Source: Mikania micrantha (lineage: Eukaryota; Streptophyta; Magnoliopsida; Asterales; Asteraceae). From it: a DNA stretch of 64,000 nucleotides. The stretch is taken from contig CM018680.1 of assembly GCA_009363875.1 (NCBI GenBank), positions 12,221,625 to 12,285,624 of the forward strand, given 5' to 3'. Below are positions 11,234-22,426 of this stretch, one piece after another. The notes under the pieces are model-generated. The model did no database searches and had not been told where the DNA came from. It saw only the letters and a list, made by a program, of their open reading frames with translations. Positions within the stretch are counted from its first letter, which is position 1. Each line of letters opens with the position of its first letter. The position numbers were made by a program, and so were the translations under genes.

Positions 11234-11572
11234 AATTTGTACCAACATAAAGACTGAATTCTTTAAATGAGGTGGAGTGTTGAGCTACCTTTTGATTGTT
11301 ATCAATTTTTGTTTCTACTTTTCTGTTACAGTCCTTAATTACAAGCCAAATAGTACCATGGTACATTAGGTTGTTCACAAACGATTGTATCCAAAACCAC
11401 AACTGATTTCGCGTACAAAATGTGCATATGTATATTACATAATCATATCACAAAGTAAAATAAAATTAGTCGATATAGATTAACTTCAAGCATGATATTA
11501 AGCTCTACAATACTATTGAACTCTATATGATAAAGAAATCTTTTTTCAATGAGTAAAACAATGATTCAGATG
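11234..11572. other. spacer, no gene seen
   Basis: AT-rich. Contains the D-arm-like GTAGCTCAA word (minus strand, about 11283) discussed with the trnfM relic and nothing else recognisable. Confidence 0.4.
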
Positions 11573-11963
11573 CATTACTAGAAAACACGCGTGTTTCCGA
11601 CGACAAATTTGGTCGAAAAAAACTGGTTGGAAAAATATCTCCGACAAACTTCCAGGGACATTTTGCGACAACTTTTCGACGAAAATGTTTCCCACTAACT
11701 TTCGAGGAATTTTCTGACCAAAAAAAAAAAAGATTAAGTTTTATTTTTTGTCTTATCCGACTGGTTTCCGACGAAAATTAATTTTTAGAGTTTTTATTTT
11801 TCGACTGATTTTCGATCATGCGTTTCCAACGAATTTCGGACGACCAGCTTTATTTAAGTATTAATTTTATTCTTCTATTTCCATCAAACTTCCGACAAAA
11901 GCGGTTCAAACCAATTTCCAACGAGTTTTACACTTGTACTTTTTTTTTCATAGATGTTCCTAC
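11573..11963. mobile_element. CACTA element 1: terminus and subterminal repeats
   Basis: CATTACTAGAAAAC at 11573 is a one-base variant of the CACTACTAGAAAA terminus seen elsewhere in this window. It is followed by repeated TTTCCGACGAAAA-type words in both orientations (about 11595-11920), the subterminal transposase-binding-repeat style of plant CACTA elements. The repeat stretch is interrupted by the Copia element at 11964 and resumes at 16687 with CAGTTTCCGACAAAA. Confidence 0.75.
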
Positions 11964-12111
11964 TGTTAGAGATCGTAATCTCCTTTGTTGTCCTTCAATG
12001 CCACCTATGTCTCCCATTATATAGAGTGATACAAACTAAATACAATCCTATATTTTATGATAATATATCACGAATCTTCTATCACTATTACAAGATATAT
12101 ACCGGCTAATA
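11964..12111 (-). repeat. 3' LTR of Ale-like Copia
   Basis: In plus-strand reading it starts TGTTAGAGATCG and ends near CCGGCTAATA; it is a near copy of 16540-16686. Confidence 0.85.
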
Positions 12112-12123
12112 TTCCCCCGCATT

Positions 12124-13068
12124 TTAAGCGGGGGTCGGACTTACGCTTAAACTGGCTCGAAAGGTTTGATATAACTGGCAAGGAAGTCCCTTCGTGAAAA
12201 TATCCGCATACTGGGATGAAGATGGAACATGAAGGACCCCCACGTGTCCAAGTCGAACCTTTTCCCGCACAAAGTGAATGTAAATTTCCACGTGTTTTGT
12301 ACCAACATGTACTGGGTTCTCGGACAAGTAGATTGCTGAAATATTATCGCAATATACAACAGTAGCTTTTGGAATTGGAACATGTAGCTCGAAGAGAAGG
12401 TTACGCAACCATGTGGCCTCGGCAACAACATTGGCAACCCCCCGGTACTCCGCCTCGGCACTAGATCGAGAGATGGTGGCTTGATGTTTAGACGACCATG
12501 AGACAAGGTTATTTCCAAGAAAAACACAATACCCTGAGGTGGATCGTCGAGAGTCCGGGCTTCCACCCCAATCCGCATCAGAGTATGCTATCAAGGATGT
12601 GACAGGGGACGGAACCAATCGGATTCCGTAGTCAATAGTCCCACTCAAATATCGAATGATTCGCTTCATAAATTGAAAATGGGAGTCACGAGGTGCATGC
12701 ATAAAAAGACATACTTGCTGCACCGCGTACGTGATGTCGGGTCGAGTAAATGTAAGGTACTGTAGGGCTCCGACCAATGCGCGATACTGAGATCCATCAT
12801 GTAAAAGTTTGCCAGATTCGGCGCTAAGTTTGCTGGATGTGTCCACCGGGGTTGCGCATGGTTTGCATGAAGACATGCCTGTTCGGTGTATAATATCTCT
12901 AGCATATGAAGCTTGTGATAAGAACAATCCTTGCTTGTGGTGGGTGACGGTAATACCAAGGAAATGGTGTAGTTGCCCCAAGTCAGTCATAGAAAATTCC
13001 CTTGATAACATGGTGATGATGGTTCGGAGGAGCTTAGAGTCCGAAGCAGTCAAGACAATATCATCCAC
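12124..13068 (-). pseudogene. Copia RT C-terminus plus RNase H (Ale-like)
   Basis: The frame opens with the RT catalytic YVDD (the GTG of Val at 13066-13068 is where the open frame was counted from; it is internal, not a real start). It continues through the RT connection (LGITV, TRPDITYAVQ) to a full RNase H with acidic residues in YSDADW (D), SSAEAEYR (E), YCDN (D) and the typical KHVEI/HFVREKV and ADIFTKGL C-terminal motifs. RT copies genomic RNA to DNA and RNase H removes the RNA. It is complete to its natural C-terminus (about position 12124). A frameshift near 13095, in a G/A run, separates it from the upstream RT palm. Confidence 0.9.
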
Positions 13069-14422
13069 ATAAAGGAGAAGATAAGCCGTTTTCCCCCTTG
13101 ATGATATGTAAACAAAGAATTATCTCACGTGCTGCTGCGAAAACCGTGAGTGGTAATGTAACTAGAAAACCGAGTGTACCATGTACGTGGTGCCTGCTTA
13201 AGACCATAAAGCGATCGTTTAAGACGAAAGACATGTGACGGGCCCATAGGTCCACAAATCCCGGTGGTTGATGCATATACACCGTCTCAGTTAGGTGACT
13301 GTGAAGAAATGCATTTTTAACGTCTAATTGATGAATTGGCCAGTTTCGCGAAATGGCTAGACTAAATACGGTGCGAATGGTAGCCGGCTTAACAACCGGG
13401 CTAAATGTGTCTGCACAGTCAACACCTACGGTTTGAGATTTTATGTTTACCACGAGCCTTGCTTTGTAGCGATCAAGAGTACCATCAGACTTGAATTTAT
13501 GTCGGAATAACCACATACATCGAATGACTGGACGATCAGTAGGACGTGGTACTAATTCCCAAGTATCATTTTCCTGTAACGCCCTAAATTCGTCTTCCAT
13601 AGCACCTAGCCAATTTGGATCCGATCGCGCTTTAAGGTGTGAAGTAGGGACAGGAGATATTAGTGGTGGGGTGGTGGTGTTTAAGTTTAGACGGGTGACC
13701 GGTTTGGTAATACCCGATTTGGCTCGGGTGGTCATTGTGTGATGGTTAATATGAGTGGATTTAGGCACAATTGGTTCTGAAGTATTTGTGTTGGATGTGT
13801 GGGTCAGGGAAGGGGAATTGTTTGAAGGAAGGGATTGTTCTGGTGATTGAATATTTTGTGAAGCAGGAGATTGGGCCTGTGAGATGGAAGGAGGAGATGT
13901 TGGGGATGGGGGTGGTGAAACGTGTGGTTGATGTTGGGCTTGGGCAGGTGGTGTGGGAGTTATATGTGGTGCAGAGGGTAGTGGATAGGATATTGGCACA
14001 TAAGGGGAATCTTCAGAATACTGAAAAGAGGGTGTTGGTGAATCTTCAGCAAAGTGGAATGAGGATTCGTCAAAACTGACGTGTCTAGAAATTAGTACTC
14101 GGCCTGAGACAGGATCATAGCACCGATATCCCCGAAACCCAGTTGGATTTCCAAGAAAAACACATTTGACTGATCGATTGTGAAGTTTATGAGGTTGAGT
14201 TGTAGTTGTGTTAGGATAACAAGTGCATCCGAAGACACGAAGATGATCATAAGTTGGATGAGAAAGATAGAGGGCAAAATGTGGTGTGGAGAAGTTGAGT
14301 CGTTTTGTAGGTAGTATGTTATGAAGATAAGAGACGGTGTGTAATGCCACGACCCAAAATGAGGTGGGTAGATGGGAATGAGTAAGTAATGCGCGAATGA
14401 TGTCATTAAGGCGACGAATCAT
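13061..14422 (-). pseudogene. Copia integrase C-terminus and RT N-terminal half (Ale-like)
   Basis: The first part (from 14422) is the end of the integrase core and its C-terminal region (helix after the catalytic Glu, then GCTCYP, FLG and GYRCYDP-type motifs). A Pro/Ser-rich linker of roughly 130 residues follows, and then the RT fingers/palm start (WELVPRP, KARLVV, DTFSPVVKPATIR, QLDVKNAFLH). After about 13240 the frame runs into non-homologous sequence, so a frameshift ends RT before YVDD. Integrase joins cDNA to host DNA; RT synthesises it. Confidence 0.9.
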
Positions 14423-15126
14423 GCGCTCAGCCTGACCATTTTGTTGAGAGGTTTGAGGAAACGAGAACCAAAAAACTAATCCATGTTGGCTAGCAAATTG
14501 TTTGAAATTGTGGTTGTCAAATTCCCCCCCAAGATCACACTAAAAAGCTTTAATTTGTCAATTAAATTGAGTGGAGACGAATTTGTGGAACTTCATAAAA
14601 TTTGAAAAAGTTTCGGACTTATATTTTAGAGGGTAAACCCAAACATAGTGTGAAAAATTGTCAATTAGTGCCATGTAATATTTGTACCCAGACTTGCTCA
14701 AAACCGGTGATGTCCACAAATCACAATGAATAATATCAAATGGCGCATGTGAAATAGTATGAGAATCATAAAACGGTAATCATCTATGTTTTGAAAGTTG
14801 ACAAGACTGACAAAAAAAAGAACCCGTGGGTTTATTACATGAAATCGAAAAACGAGTGCGCAACAAATTTAAGATAGATTCGCCTGGATGTCCCAAACGG
14901 TTGTGTCATTGATCTGTGGTAGCAGCAAGGAGAACACTAGGATTGGCAGGTTGAGTAAACGGATAAAGATCCCCTGTGCTATTGTGGCGGGAAAGATGAG
15001 CGCCAGTCTTGAGATTCTTCACAGTAAAACCGAAAGGGTCAAATTCTATAGAAGTTTGGTTATCAGTATTGAATTTTGTAACTGAAAGCAGGTTTTTAAT
15101 GATGTGTGGTGCAAGGAGAATGTTAT
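14423..15126 (-). pseudogene. Copia integrase zinc-binding and catalytic core, decayed
   Basis: The minus strand between the Gag/protease ORF and 14422 translates, across several stops, into the GAG-pre-integrase/HHCC region (NRLGHPGE near 14900, CQSCQLSKH near 14810) and the catalytic core (HCDLW near 14720, DLGGEFDN near 14530, NGQAERM near 14430). At least four stops are seen, and the Asn of the usual D-N-G-G-E core motif is Leu here. Confidence 0.8.
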
Positions 15127-15879
15127 TTAGCTTGTAGGCTTGGTTTGGTAAGTGATGGGTGGTATGACCGGATCCATGTACTGGTTACCATTTCCAACAA
15201 AAATAGTATGACTAGGAAAAGATGATAAGGGAATAGAAATTTTACCAGGGTCCGATGCCATGTAGGCAGATGCTCCCGAGTCCATGTACCAATTAGGATC
15301 CTGATTATTGATGTTAACTTGTTGCATTGTGTTAGCCAAATCAGTGAGAGTAAAGTCACTGTATCCTGCAAAGTTGGGTGTACCGGATTGATTTGTCTGA
15401 GCAGGTGTGGACGGTTGATTTTGCCTGGTCATTGCTACTTGGGCCTGCGATCCACGGTGGTTGTTATTCCACCTTGGCTGTTGCGTCTGTTGAGTAATCC
15501 GTTGCTGGGCCGGGAAGGGAGACGGTGGTGGAGTCCAATTTTGTGGCCAATAATTATTCCCTTGATTATTATTAGACCACCTATTGTTGCTACTGTTAGA
15601 ATACCCCGTATTGTTATTTCTTGAATACCCACCATTGTTGTTGTGATAGAACCCACCATTACCAACTCTTCTGTGCGAGCTTGAGCTTCGGTTGCTACGA
15701 CCACGAATACCCCCGTTGCGTCCTTGATTCTGTTGATAAGAAACCTGGTTTCCCAACTGAAATTGATTCCTAATTCCTGATGGAACCATTGATGTGGCAG
15801 CAAGAACGGCCCCGTTTGATTTTGTTGCGCCTGCATGCGGTGTTGTTCTAACTGTAGCATGCTGCGTGCAGCATCCCAT
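15127..15879 (-). pseudogene. Copia Gag N/Q/G-rich tail and protease (Ale-like)
   Basis: The frame carries a long Asn/Gln/Gly/Arg-rich segment (about residues 30-170) and then the aspartic protease entry WYMDSGASAYM with an intact DSGA catalytic motif, ending shortly afterwards. No CCHC knuckle is visible; the RGR/NNN-rich tract is the likely RNA-binding part. It lies in a different frame from the N-terminal Gag (15435-16460); homology switches frame near 15815, marking a frameshift. Confidence 0.85.
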
Positions 15880-16460
15880 GAAGGATTACTTTGGTTAAGG
15901 AAAGCCCCGATAACATTATATTCAGGTGGGAGACCACGAACCAACTTGATGACGAGTCGAGATTCGGTAACCGGGTTATCAACATCCCCTAACTGCTCGG
16001 CTAAGTCTTTAAGGCGTTGGCAGTAGTCGTCCATAGACGAACACATCCCGAGAGTCAGGTTTGCAAATTCCTGTTCAAGAACCGCTGCCCGTGACCCCTT
16101 GTTGTTGAGGAAAATCGCTTCGATTTTGTTCCAAGCGGCACGTGCCGTGGTATTGGTGTCAAGAACACGGGCAAGATAGTCATTGGATAGTGTGGCATAG
16201 AGCCATTGCAGCACTAAGGCGTCGATTTCTTTCCAAAAGCCGTAGCCATCGTCGGATTCACTTGGAGGTGGGGTGCCATCGATGTGATCAAGAACTTTGT
16301 ACGCCGTGGTATGAAGAATAAACAGCTTCTTCCATAACGAGTATGTGATCTTGGTGCCATCTAACGTACGGATTTTGTGATTGATGTTGGAGTCATAATA
16401 TGCCGGGTGTAACCCCGGAAGTTTGATGTCGTTGGACTCGGTTTTCTTTCCGTCAGCCAT
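15435..16460 (-). pseudogene. Copia Gag N-terminus (Ale-like)
   Basis: Starts with ATG at 16460 (MADGKKTES) about 70 bp downstream of the PBS, as expected for Gag. Residues 1-215 are the helical capsid-like region of RE1/Ale Gag (LWKKLFILHT, FWKEIDALVLQWL, MDDYCQRLKDLAEQL, RLVIKLVRGLPPEY). After about residue 215 the sequence becomes frame-shifted nonsense (Ile/Thr-rich), and the true continuation lies in the frame of 15127-15879. Confidence 0.9.
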
Positions 16461-16527
16461 TGATCGATGAGACGGAGAATGTAGGATCGAAGATGTCAGA
16501 GTAACAAAAAATTAGGGTTTATGAGGC

Positions 16528-16539
16528 TCTTGATACCAT
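16528..16539 (-). promoter_or_regulatory. primer-binding site (Met-tRNA type variant)
   Basis: Minus strand TGGTATCAAGAG directly abuts the LTR end ACA. It is the usual variant for Ale/RE1-like Copia elements. Confidence 0.8.
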
Positions 16540-16686
16540 GTTAGAGATCGTAATCTCCTTTGATGTCTTTCAATGCCACCTATGTCTCCCATTATATAGA
16601 GAGATACAAAATAATTACAATCCTATATTTTAGGATAATATATCACGAATCTTCTATCACTATTACAAGATATATACCGGCTCATA
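16540..16686 (-). repeat. 5' LTR of Ale-like Copia
   Basis: Near copy of 11964-12111; in plus-strand reading it starts TGTTAGAGATCG and ends at GGCTCATA. Confidence 0.85.
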
Positions 16687-16964
16687 CCAGTTTCCGACAA
16701 AAAACGTTTTAGAAAATAAAATAATTGCAATAAACCCATATTTTTTCTTCCTTTAAATGCCAAAAAAGTTCAATACAAATCATGTTCAACTACAAGATAA
16801 CGTCACTGTTGAGTTACAATTTCTACCACAAAAACTACCATAATAGAATTACAAGTTTTACTTCAAAAGGTTACAATCATCAAATTAAAATTTCACCACA
16901 AAAGACAACAATCATAAAACTATAAGTTCAACAGCAAAAAACAAATATATAAGCCAAACTTTCA
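16687..16964. mobile_element. CACTA 1 sequence resuming after Copia insertion
   Basis: Begins CAGTTTCCGACAAAAAACG, the continuation of the subterminal word TTTCCGACGAAA from 11573-11963, then becomes AT-rich untranslated sequence before the coiled-coil exon. Confidence 0.6.
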
Positions 16965-17833
16965 TGTTGGATTGCCGGGATTTCCAAGTTTTTTCATTAT
17001 CTCGGCTATTTGTTGTTGCATCTCCTCCTTCATCTCTTCACTTATTTGTTGTTATATTTCTTCCCTCATGTGGTGTTGCACCTCTTCCCTCATTTTTTGT
17101 TGAACATCTTCGACTCAATTATGCAATTCTTCTACTTGGGATTGCAAGTCTTGCACCTAAAAAATTGTTAAAACATACATGAATCGTAACCAAACAAGAA
17201 AACATACGAGTTGCCTATGTATTTTTACTATATTTTTGGTTGCACATTCCTATTACCATGATTTTTTGCCATATAGTGTTTGGTGTTACAAATTGATGTG
17301 TTTTCGTTGTACCTATCATCTTTGGATATGGATAAGGTGTACAAATTGATTGTTGATCCAATTGTATGATGATTTAATCCCTTAAATTCTTAATCACCAA
17401 GAAATTATCATTCTTAGAGGTAGTTAAACTTTACAAGTTGAAATTATGGCATGAGCTACACAAACAGTGACAATCATAAAAACACCAAGATAGCAATCCA
17501 AAAAATAAAACCGAAAAAAGAAGAAGAATGGTCACAGAAAAGAAAAGGCCTCTCTATGAGTTGCAACTAGCCTCTCTATTAGAGTTGAGCAGTAGAAAGA
17601 TGGTATATATGTTGAGTATGGGACATGTGCAAGCAAAAAAGAAAAGGCCACCAACATTCACTTTCAAGATATATATAATATAATAACTTACATATGTTTT
17701 TCTTGATCGACTGGTATAAAAAAACCGCCTCGTCCATGCTTTCATCATACAATCCATCCCAAAACTTTTGCTTCGACTCTTTGACGAGGTGGGCTGCAAG
17801 AAAGAGTTCCTTAAATGTGGGTGGTTTGCCCAA
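16965..17833 (-). pseudogene. CACTA TNP1/Ptta-type accessory transposase C-terminal exons
   Basis: The minus strand contains an exon-like segment at about 17690-17833 (KPPTFKELFLAAHLVKES, the conserved block before the C-terminal domain in plant Ptta/En/Spm ORFs). A C-terminal Glu/Gln/Met-rich coiled coil at about 16970-17160 (EEMQQQIAEIMKKL) then ends at a stop. The ORF encodes the DNA-binding accessory protein of CACTA transposition. In-frame stops occur in the coil. TNP2 is missing, so the element is a truncated relic. The equivalent, more complete gene is at 31510-33430. Confidence 0.7.
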
Positions 17834-19444
17834 TCTCTTTTCCTATAAACAAGGAGTATGATATATATTTAATGTAACACGTTAAAAGTAAAAAAAAAAA
17901 AACTAAACTTTATAGATATAATTTGTCAACTAAGATGATCCGGTGTTCGTCGTATCCCCTAGATCCGCATGTATGTCGACCAAGTAGTAAGAAGTTACAC
18001 TAAATATATACACAAAGTTATTAGAATTTACACTAAATATATACATAATGCATAGAAGCATTAGAGATTCTCTTTGCTTATAGTTGAATAATATGAAAAA
18101 ATATGCAAACAAAGAAACGGATAAACAGAAATAGACACAAAAACAAATAAACATCATATTATCATTGCAAAAACACATAAGAGTTTAGATTTAATGCATA
18201 AGAAAAATACAAATGTTGTGATTTAAGTGTTTGTAAGAGTTCACATAGTAATCTTAACAACTTGCCTTCAAGTATTACTTTATGTGTGAACAAATGTGAC
18301 TTGTTAGGTGTTAAGGTGTGTGATGGGTTCTATCCATCTTATGTGTCTTAATTACATTCATATGCCTTTAGAATTAGATGTTCAATAAGTTTCTTGATGG
18401 TCCTTGGTTACTTGTATTCTCAAAAGCTGTCAAATTTATAAGGGTAGTTCAGGTGCATTTTTAGTAGTCAAAATAAGCTTAATAAATTATGGAATTTTTC
18501 CCACAATAACATATGAGTCTATACTTGATTAAAATGTAAGGCTTGAAGCTTTAACTTGCTCTCAAATATCCTAAATCATTTTATTAGTTTTGAGGGCAAG
18601 TGCAGCTAATTTATAGAGTTCACTGTGTGGTTTTGATTGTACTGAATTCATTACTTGATTCTATGAAAAGGCATTATACAATTTTAAAGCTACTTCATAA
18701 AGGAAAACTTGAAAAAAAGAACAGGTCGTTTGGGTTTGAAAAAAGGAAGTTATGGCCATCCCAACTCAGACCAAATTTTCTGACAGAAACTCAGTTTTGA
18801 CATTCGATGTTGTTTTGTCTATTTGAATGGCCAAACCTACATGAAAAATTACAAATATGGACTCTTTGGAAAGCTCTTTCCTTGAAATTAATTTTAGACT
18901 ATTTATTCTCCCATTTTGGTAGAGTTTTGAAATAGTTCGGTATGTTAAAGTCGACCCAAAATCTGCAGCAAAACCTGTTTGGTTTTAAGAGTATGTTTTT
19001 AGGGCTTTTCACCATGATTTCGAGTTTTATAAAGTAAAAGCGTTTTTTCTCATAAACTTTATGATGAAACATGATATGAGTTTTGAGGTATTACCCTTGA
19101 ATCAACAACTCATGTAAAAGAAATTAGATAGAAGCAAAGATGGTGAGTTTTTACCAATTAAACGGGTCAAACGCGAAACCAAGATGATGATGATGAATCA
19201 CTCAATGTTGCACATTCTAGATGATAGAGTTTCTGATATTTTCACATATAAGTGAGAACAATCACAATAATATTGATTTTTGATGGGAATAAAACAATGG
19301 AGGATTCAAAAGAACACTTATCGATTGTTGGATCGCGATTGTTAGACCAAAGCGGCTTGGGTTCTTGATTCCACTTGACTAAAAATGAAAGGTTTTTGGT
19401 GGAGTGGGGCTGGTTTGACGGCAGATACTGGGAAGAGGTATTAG
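17834..19444. other. no gene recognised
   Basis: AT-rich with short chance ORFs on both strands (17930-18178, 18600-18800, 19242-19529). No retroelement or transposase motif, and no terminus for CACTA 1 found. Confidence 0.5.
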
Positions 19445-19479
19445 GGTCACTACTACTAAACTGGGTATTTACGACGAAA

Positions 19480-19830
19480 TTTGCGACCGAAAAAAAGGGT
19501 CGTATATTTTCTGATTGGTTTGCTACCAAAAGAAAATTGTTTTAAATTTAGCGACTAGCCTGAGAATTGTCGCAAACTCGTCGCAAAATTTGCAACTATT
19601 AATTTTTGTTTGCAAAAAAGTCTCAAAAGTAAAAAAAATACAAGTAAATTAAAACTAATTTCAGTGGTAAAACGGTCACAAAAGTTTCATCGCAAATCCG
19701 TCATAAATTTCACATCGCGAAACAGTCGTAAAATTCATGAAATTTATGTTATGGTAGCAAAACAGTCGAAAGATTATGGTCGGAAAATGGTCGCAAAATA
19801 AGGGTCGCATAATAGTTGCAAAAATAACAC
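19480..19830. repeat. left subterminal repeats of CACTA 2
   Basis: Clustered GTCGCAAA and TCGTAAA-type words (about a dozen, mostly one orientation), the presumed transposase-binding sites of the family. Confidence 0.7.
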
Positions 19831-20261
19831 AGTTATATTAAAAGGTTTAAACGGTAACATGTCTTAAAATTAAGACATGTACAAGTCTTGATGGATAATG
19901 TACCACTCATAAATCATATATCCAATCCAAAGACACGATCCCTAATCCCATTTCAAAGTTCAAACCCACCTTTATCTGATCATTGATATAATTTGCTCTA
20001 ATTTGAAAATCCATTCGAGCCGTACTCTTTCAAGCCCTAAATTTCACAACTTAATGTCATTGGATCTGAGTTTTTGTTTCATGGTGGGAGATCTTAGGGT
20101 TTAATGATTATTTAATGAGTTTTTGTAGTTTCATTTGTTTCCTTGTGTTATTTAATTATTATTCTTTGTTTAATTTAGGGTTTCTAGCTTCTATAGAACA
20201 TTCGTTGCTGTTGTGGCCATTTCTCCCCCTTAATGTTGGCAAAACGAATTATATTTATTCT
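19831..20261. other. spacer with polypurine-tract-like site
   Basis: 20223-20234 reads TTAAGGGGGAGA on the minus strand, just past the end of the Copia A gag ORF. That is where a PPT would lie if pol had been deleted, but no matching 3' LTR follows. The remainder is AT-rich CACTA interior. Confidence 0.4.
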
Positions 20262-21155
20262 TCATAGTAGTGTTGGTTCTTCATCAATTATGAGATGTGA
20301 TTCTTGGTTCTTCTCCTTTTCTAGCCTTTCCTTTTTTTTAAAGCATTCATATCCGAAATGACCATATTTACCACATTCATAGCATTTTGATTCCCTCTTG
20401 TCATTGTTTCTATATTCAACATTTCTTCCACGTCCTCTTCCTCCTCTAAATGATCCTCTTCCACCATGATTTTGATCAATACGTCCTCTTCCATTTTTCC
20501 ACTTTTTTTGATGATTATTTGCACTTGCTATTAGGAGTTTTCCTTGATCATTATCTTGAGGTTCGTCTTGACTTTTAAGACGTTTTTCAAAGGCTATTAT
20601 TCTTCCCACTGCTTCTTCAAATGGCATGTTGTCAATCTCAGAATATTTCTCGATAGTTGCCACGATTGGTAAGAATTTCTTTGGTATTGAATTGAGTAAT
20701 TTTCTGACAATTATCTTGTCTTTAAGGGTACTACCAAGACTTTTAAATTTTGCCCTTATACCACTCAACTTTCCAGAAAAGTCGCTTACAGTTTCTGTTT
20801 CCTTCATCTTTAATGTTTCCAACTCGTTTCTTAAGGTTTGTAAACGTGCCTTTTGAACCATATTTGCTCCAAGAAATCGAACTTTAATCGAATCCCATAC
20901 TTCTTTTGCTCTTGAATACTACGCAACTTGCATTAGAATGTCTCCAGGTAATGTTTGAAAAATCATTGCTTTTGTTGCATTACTTTTCTTCTCATCTATT
21001 TCATCTGATGAAACAATCGTTTCCCACAAACTATATGCTTTCAATATTGTCTCCATTAGAATTGCCCATTGCGTGTAGTTTGTTTCGGTCAATTTTGGAC
21101 ATTGCAGAGATACATTTCCTTGTTCACGAATGGCTACGGACGTGCCATATATCTT
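20262..21155 (-). pseudogene. Copia A Gag with intact zinc knuckle
   Basis: The open part (20262-20861) contains the UBN2-type Gag C-terminal half (LRNELETLKMKETETV, RKLLNSIPKKF), a basic RGR/GGR tract and an intact CCHC knuckle (CYECGKYGHFGYEC). Homology continues upstream to about 21155 (SLQCPKLTETNYTQWAI) in the same frame, broken by one stop at about 20930 where a Gln codon is expected. It is closely related in plan to the Copia B Gag at 25100-26028. No protease, integrase or RT follows. Confidence 0.85.
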
Positions 21156-21253
21156 TCTTATCGTCTTCTTTGCCCACCATACTTTCTTTGCCTCTTCCTT
21201 TCTTTGATTTATTTCTCCCTATCTTGTTTTTACTTTACATAATTTCTTTTCTC

Positions 21254-21445
21254 CACGAAGGTTTTTATTGCCACGAAGGTCTTTACGCCATGAAGGTCTT
21301 GCCACGAAGGTTTTTGCACCACGAAGGTTATTGCCACGAAGGTTTTATCACCACGAAGGTCTTATCACCACAAATGTTTTTTTTTTATTTTTTTGTCCAC
21401 GAAGGTTTATTACCACAAAGGTTTTATTACCACGAAGGTTTTTTT
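21254..21445 (-). repeat. CCACGAAGGT minisatellite in Copia A leader
   Basis: Eleven units of about 16-20 bp of CCACGAAGGTTTTATT-type sequence, with units differing mainly in the T-run length. They lie between the Copia A primer site (22165-22176) and its Gag. Chance ORFs reading through them (HEGF/PRRF repeats) are artefacts. Confidence 0.85.
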
Positions 21446-22164
21446 TTTATCATTATTTTTTACTCTTAGTTAACTTTCTTTAAAATATAAACTTTTTATC
21501 ATATGTTCATAAAATCAGAAACATGATTTTAATTTTCTATTCTTCTTTGTTTGAAATTTTTTTTTAAATAAATCACACTTGCTCATACACTGTTAAAAAT
21601 GTTTGCACATCAATGTTAAAAAAAATATGTAGTACAATATCAATGTTTGACTTTTTCATAATTTTAATCCAACCAACGTGATTGTGATTTTGGAGTAAAA
21701 TAAGAGTTTTTTACTTTTTTTCCTTTAAATCACAAAAGAAAAGTAGGAGTCCTCTTTTTTTTTTTTTTTTTTTTCCTTGTCTGCGAGAAAGAAGAAAAAG
21801 GGAGAAACTAGGGTTTCTTGAAAAACCTTTCCGATCAAAATTCTAGATGCACACCGTGACCACTATGCTTACGGTTTCCGGCAATCCCTTCCCTTTGCCT
21901 CTGATCGTGACTTGGTTGTGAGAATGGGGTTTCAATCCTTTGCCTACTCGGACCGCTCACTCCTTCGTCCTTCAATGTATGTTTTCTGTGATTTTTCTTT
22001 TTGTTTAAATCTTAACCCTTCAAGATTTGTGTTTGATTTTTTGAGATTTTAATTATGTCGATCCAACAATCTGTGTCCTTTGCGTTTTGATTGTTTTGGC
22101 TCTGCAACAATCCTTTGCCAATTTTGATTTCAAATTCGTCGTTTGTTGTTGTTGTGTTAACCTT
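21446..22164 (-). other. Copia A leader (untranslated)
   Basis: AT-rich, with a long T tract (about 21755-21775). No ORF with motifs; it separates PBS from the minisatellite and gag. Confidence 0.5.
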
Positions 22165-22176
22165 GCTCTGATGCCA
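22165..22176 (-). promoter_or_regulatory. Copia A primer-binding site
   Basis: Minus strand TGGCATCAGAGC, one base different from the usual TGGTATCAGAGC tRNA-iMet site, placed just inside the LTR at 22179-22426. Confidence 0.75.
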
Positions 22177-22178
22177 TT

Positions 22179-22426
22179 TATTGGAACCCAAGATCGAAAT
22201 TTGATTGTGTATGTGTGTGTATGAAAGTCACAGACAAATACTTCAATTTTGACTTCACGTTCTTGATTGTTATTCACAATATGAGGCTATTTATAGCCTT
22301 GAATTTGATAGTTATAAGACAGTTAATTACAGTTAATTAACCACCATTTTGACCCAACATATAACTAATTCTAACTACCTTAACTGACCCATAATTGACT
22401 TATGCTAAATACGTATTTGACCAACA
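22179..22426 (-). repeat. Copia A LTR (5')
   Basis: On the minus strand it begins TGTTGGTCAAATACG and ends CCAATA, giving terminal inverted repeats TGTTGG/CCAATA. A TATTTATAG box lies near 22290 (minus-strand sense GCTATAAATAGC). It abuts the truncated Copia B pol directly at 22427. Confidence 0.7.

Larger units (their letters stand above)
11964..16686 (-). mobile_element. Copia element, short-LTR RE1/Ale-like (4.7 kb), inserted in CACTA 1
   Basis: Two ~148-bp LTRs (11964-12111 and 16540-16686) bound a minus-strand gag-pol. PBS is at 16528-16539, and a PPT-like GCGGGGGAAT precedes the 3' LTR at about 12111-12120. Domain order Gag, protease, integrase, RT, RNase H is Copia. Very short LTRs and the N/Q-rich Gag tail fit the Ale (Retrofit/RE1) lineage. 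The LTRs differ at roughly six positions. Flanking host bases share TAC but a clean 5-bp duplication is not recovered. The coding sequence carries several frameshifts and stops, so it is dead. Confidence 0.9.

Noticed and set aside
12809..15624. plus-strand ORFs opposite the Ale-like Copia (12809-13072, 13491-13742, 13771-14079, 15319-15624)
   Set aside because: They lie antisense to recognised gag-pol, lack motifs and disappear if the minus-strand domains are accepted.
20223..20270. a 3' LTR of Copia A next to the PPT-like site
   Set aside because: Sequence after the tract does not match the A LTR; a nearby TGTTGGCAAAAC word is on the wrong strand.
21268..21483. ORFs encoding HEG/PRRF-like peptide repeats
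   Set aside because: Produced by reading through the CCACGAAGGT minisatellite in the Copia A leader; frame-independent repetition, no start context.
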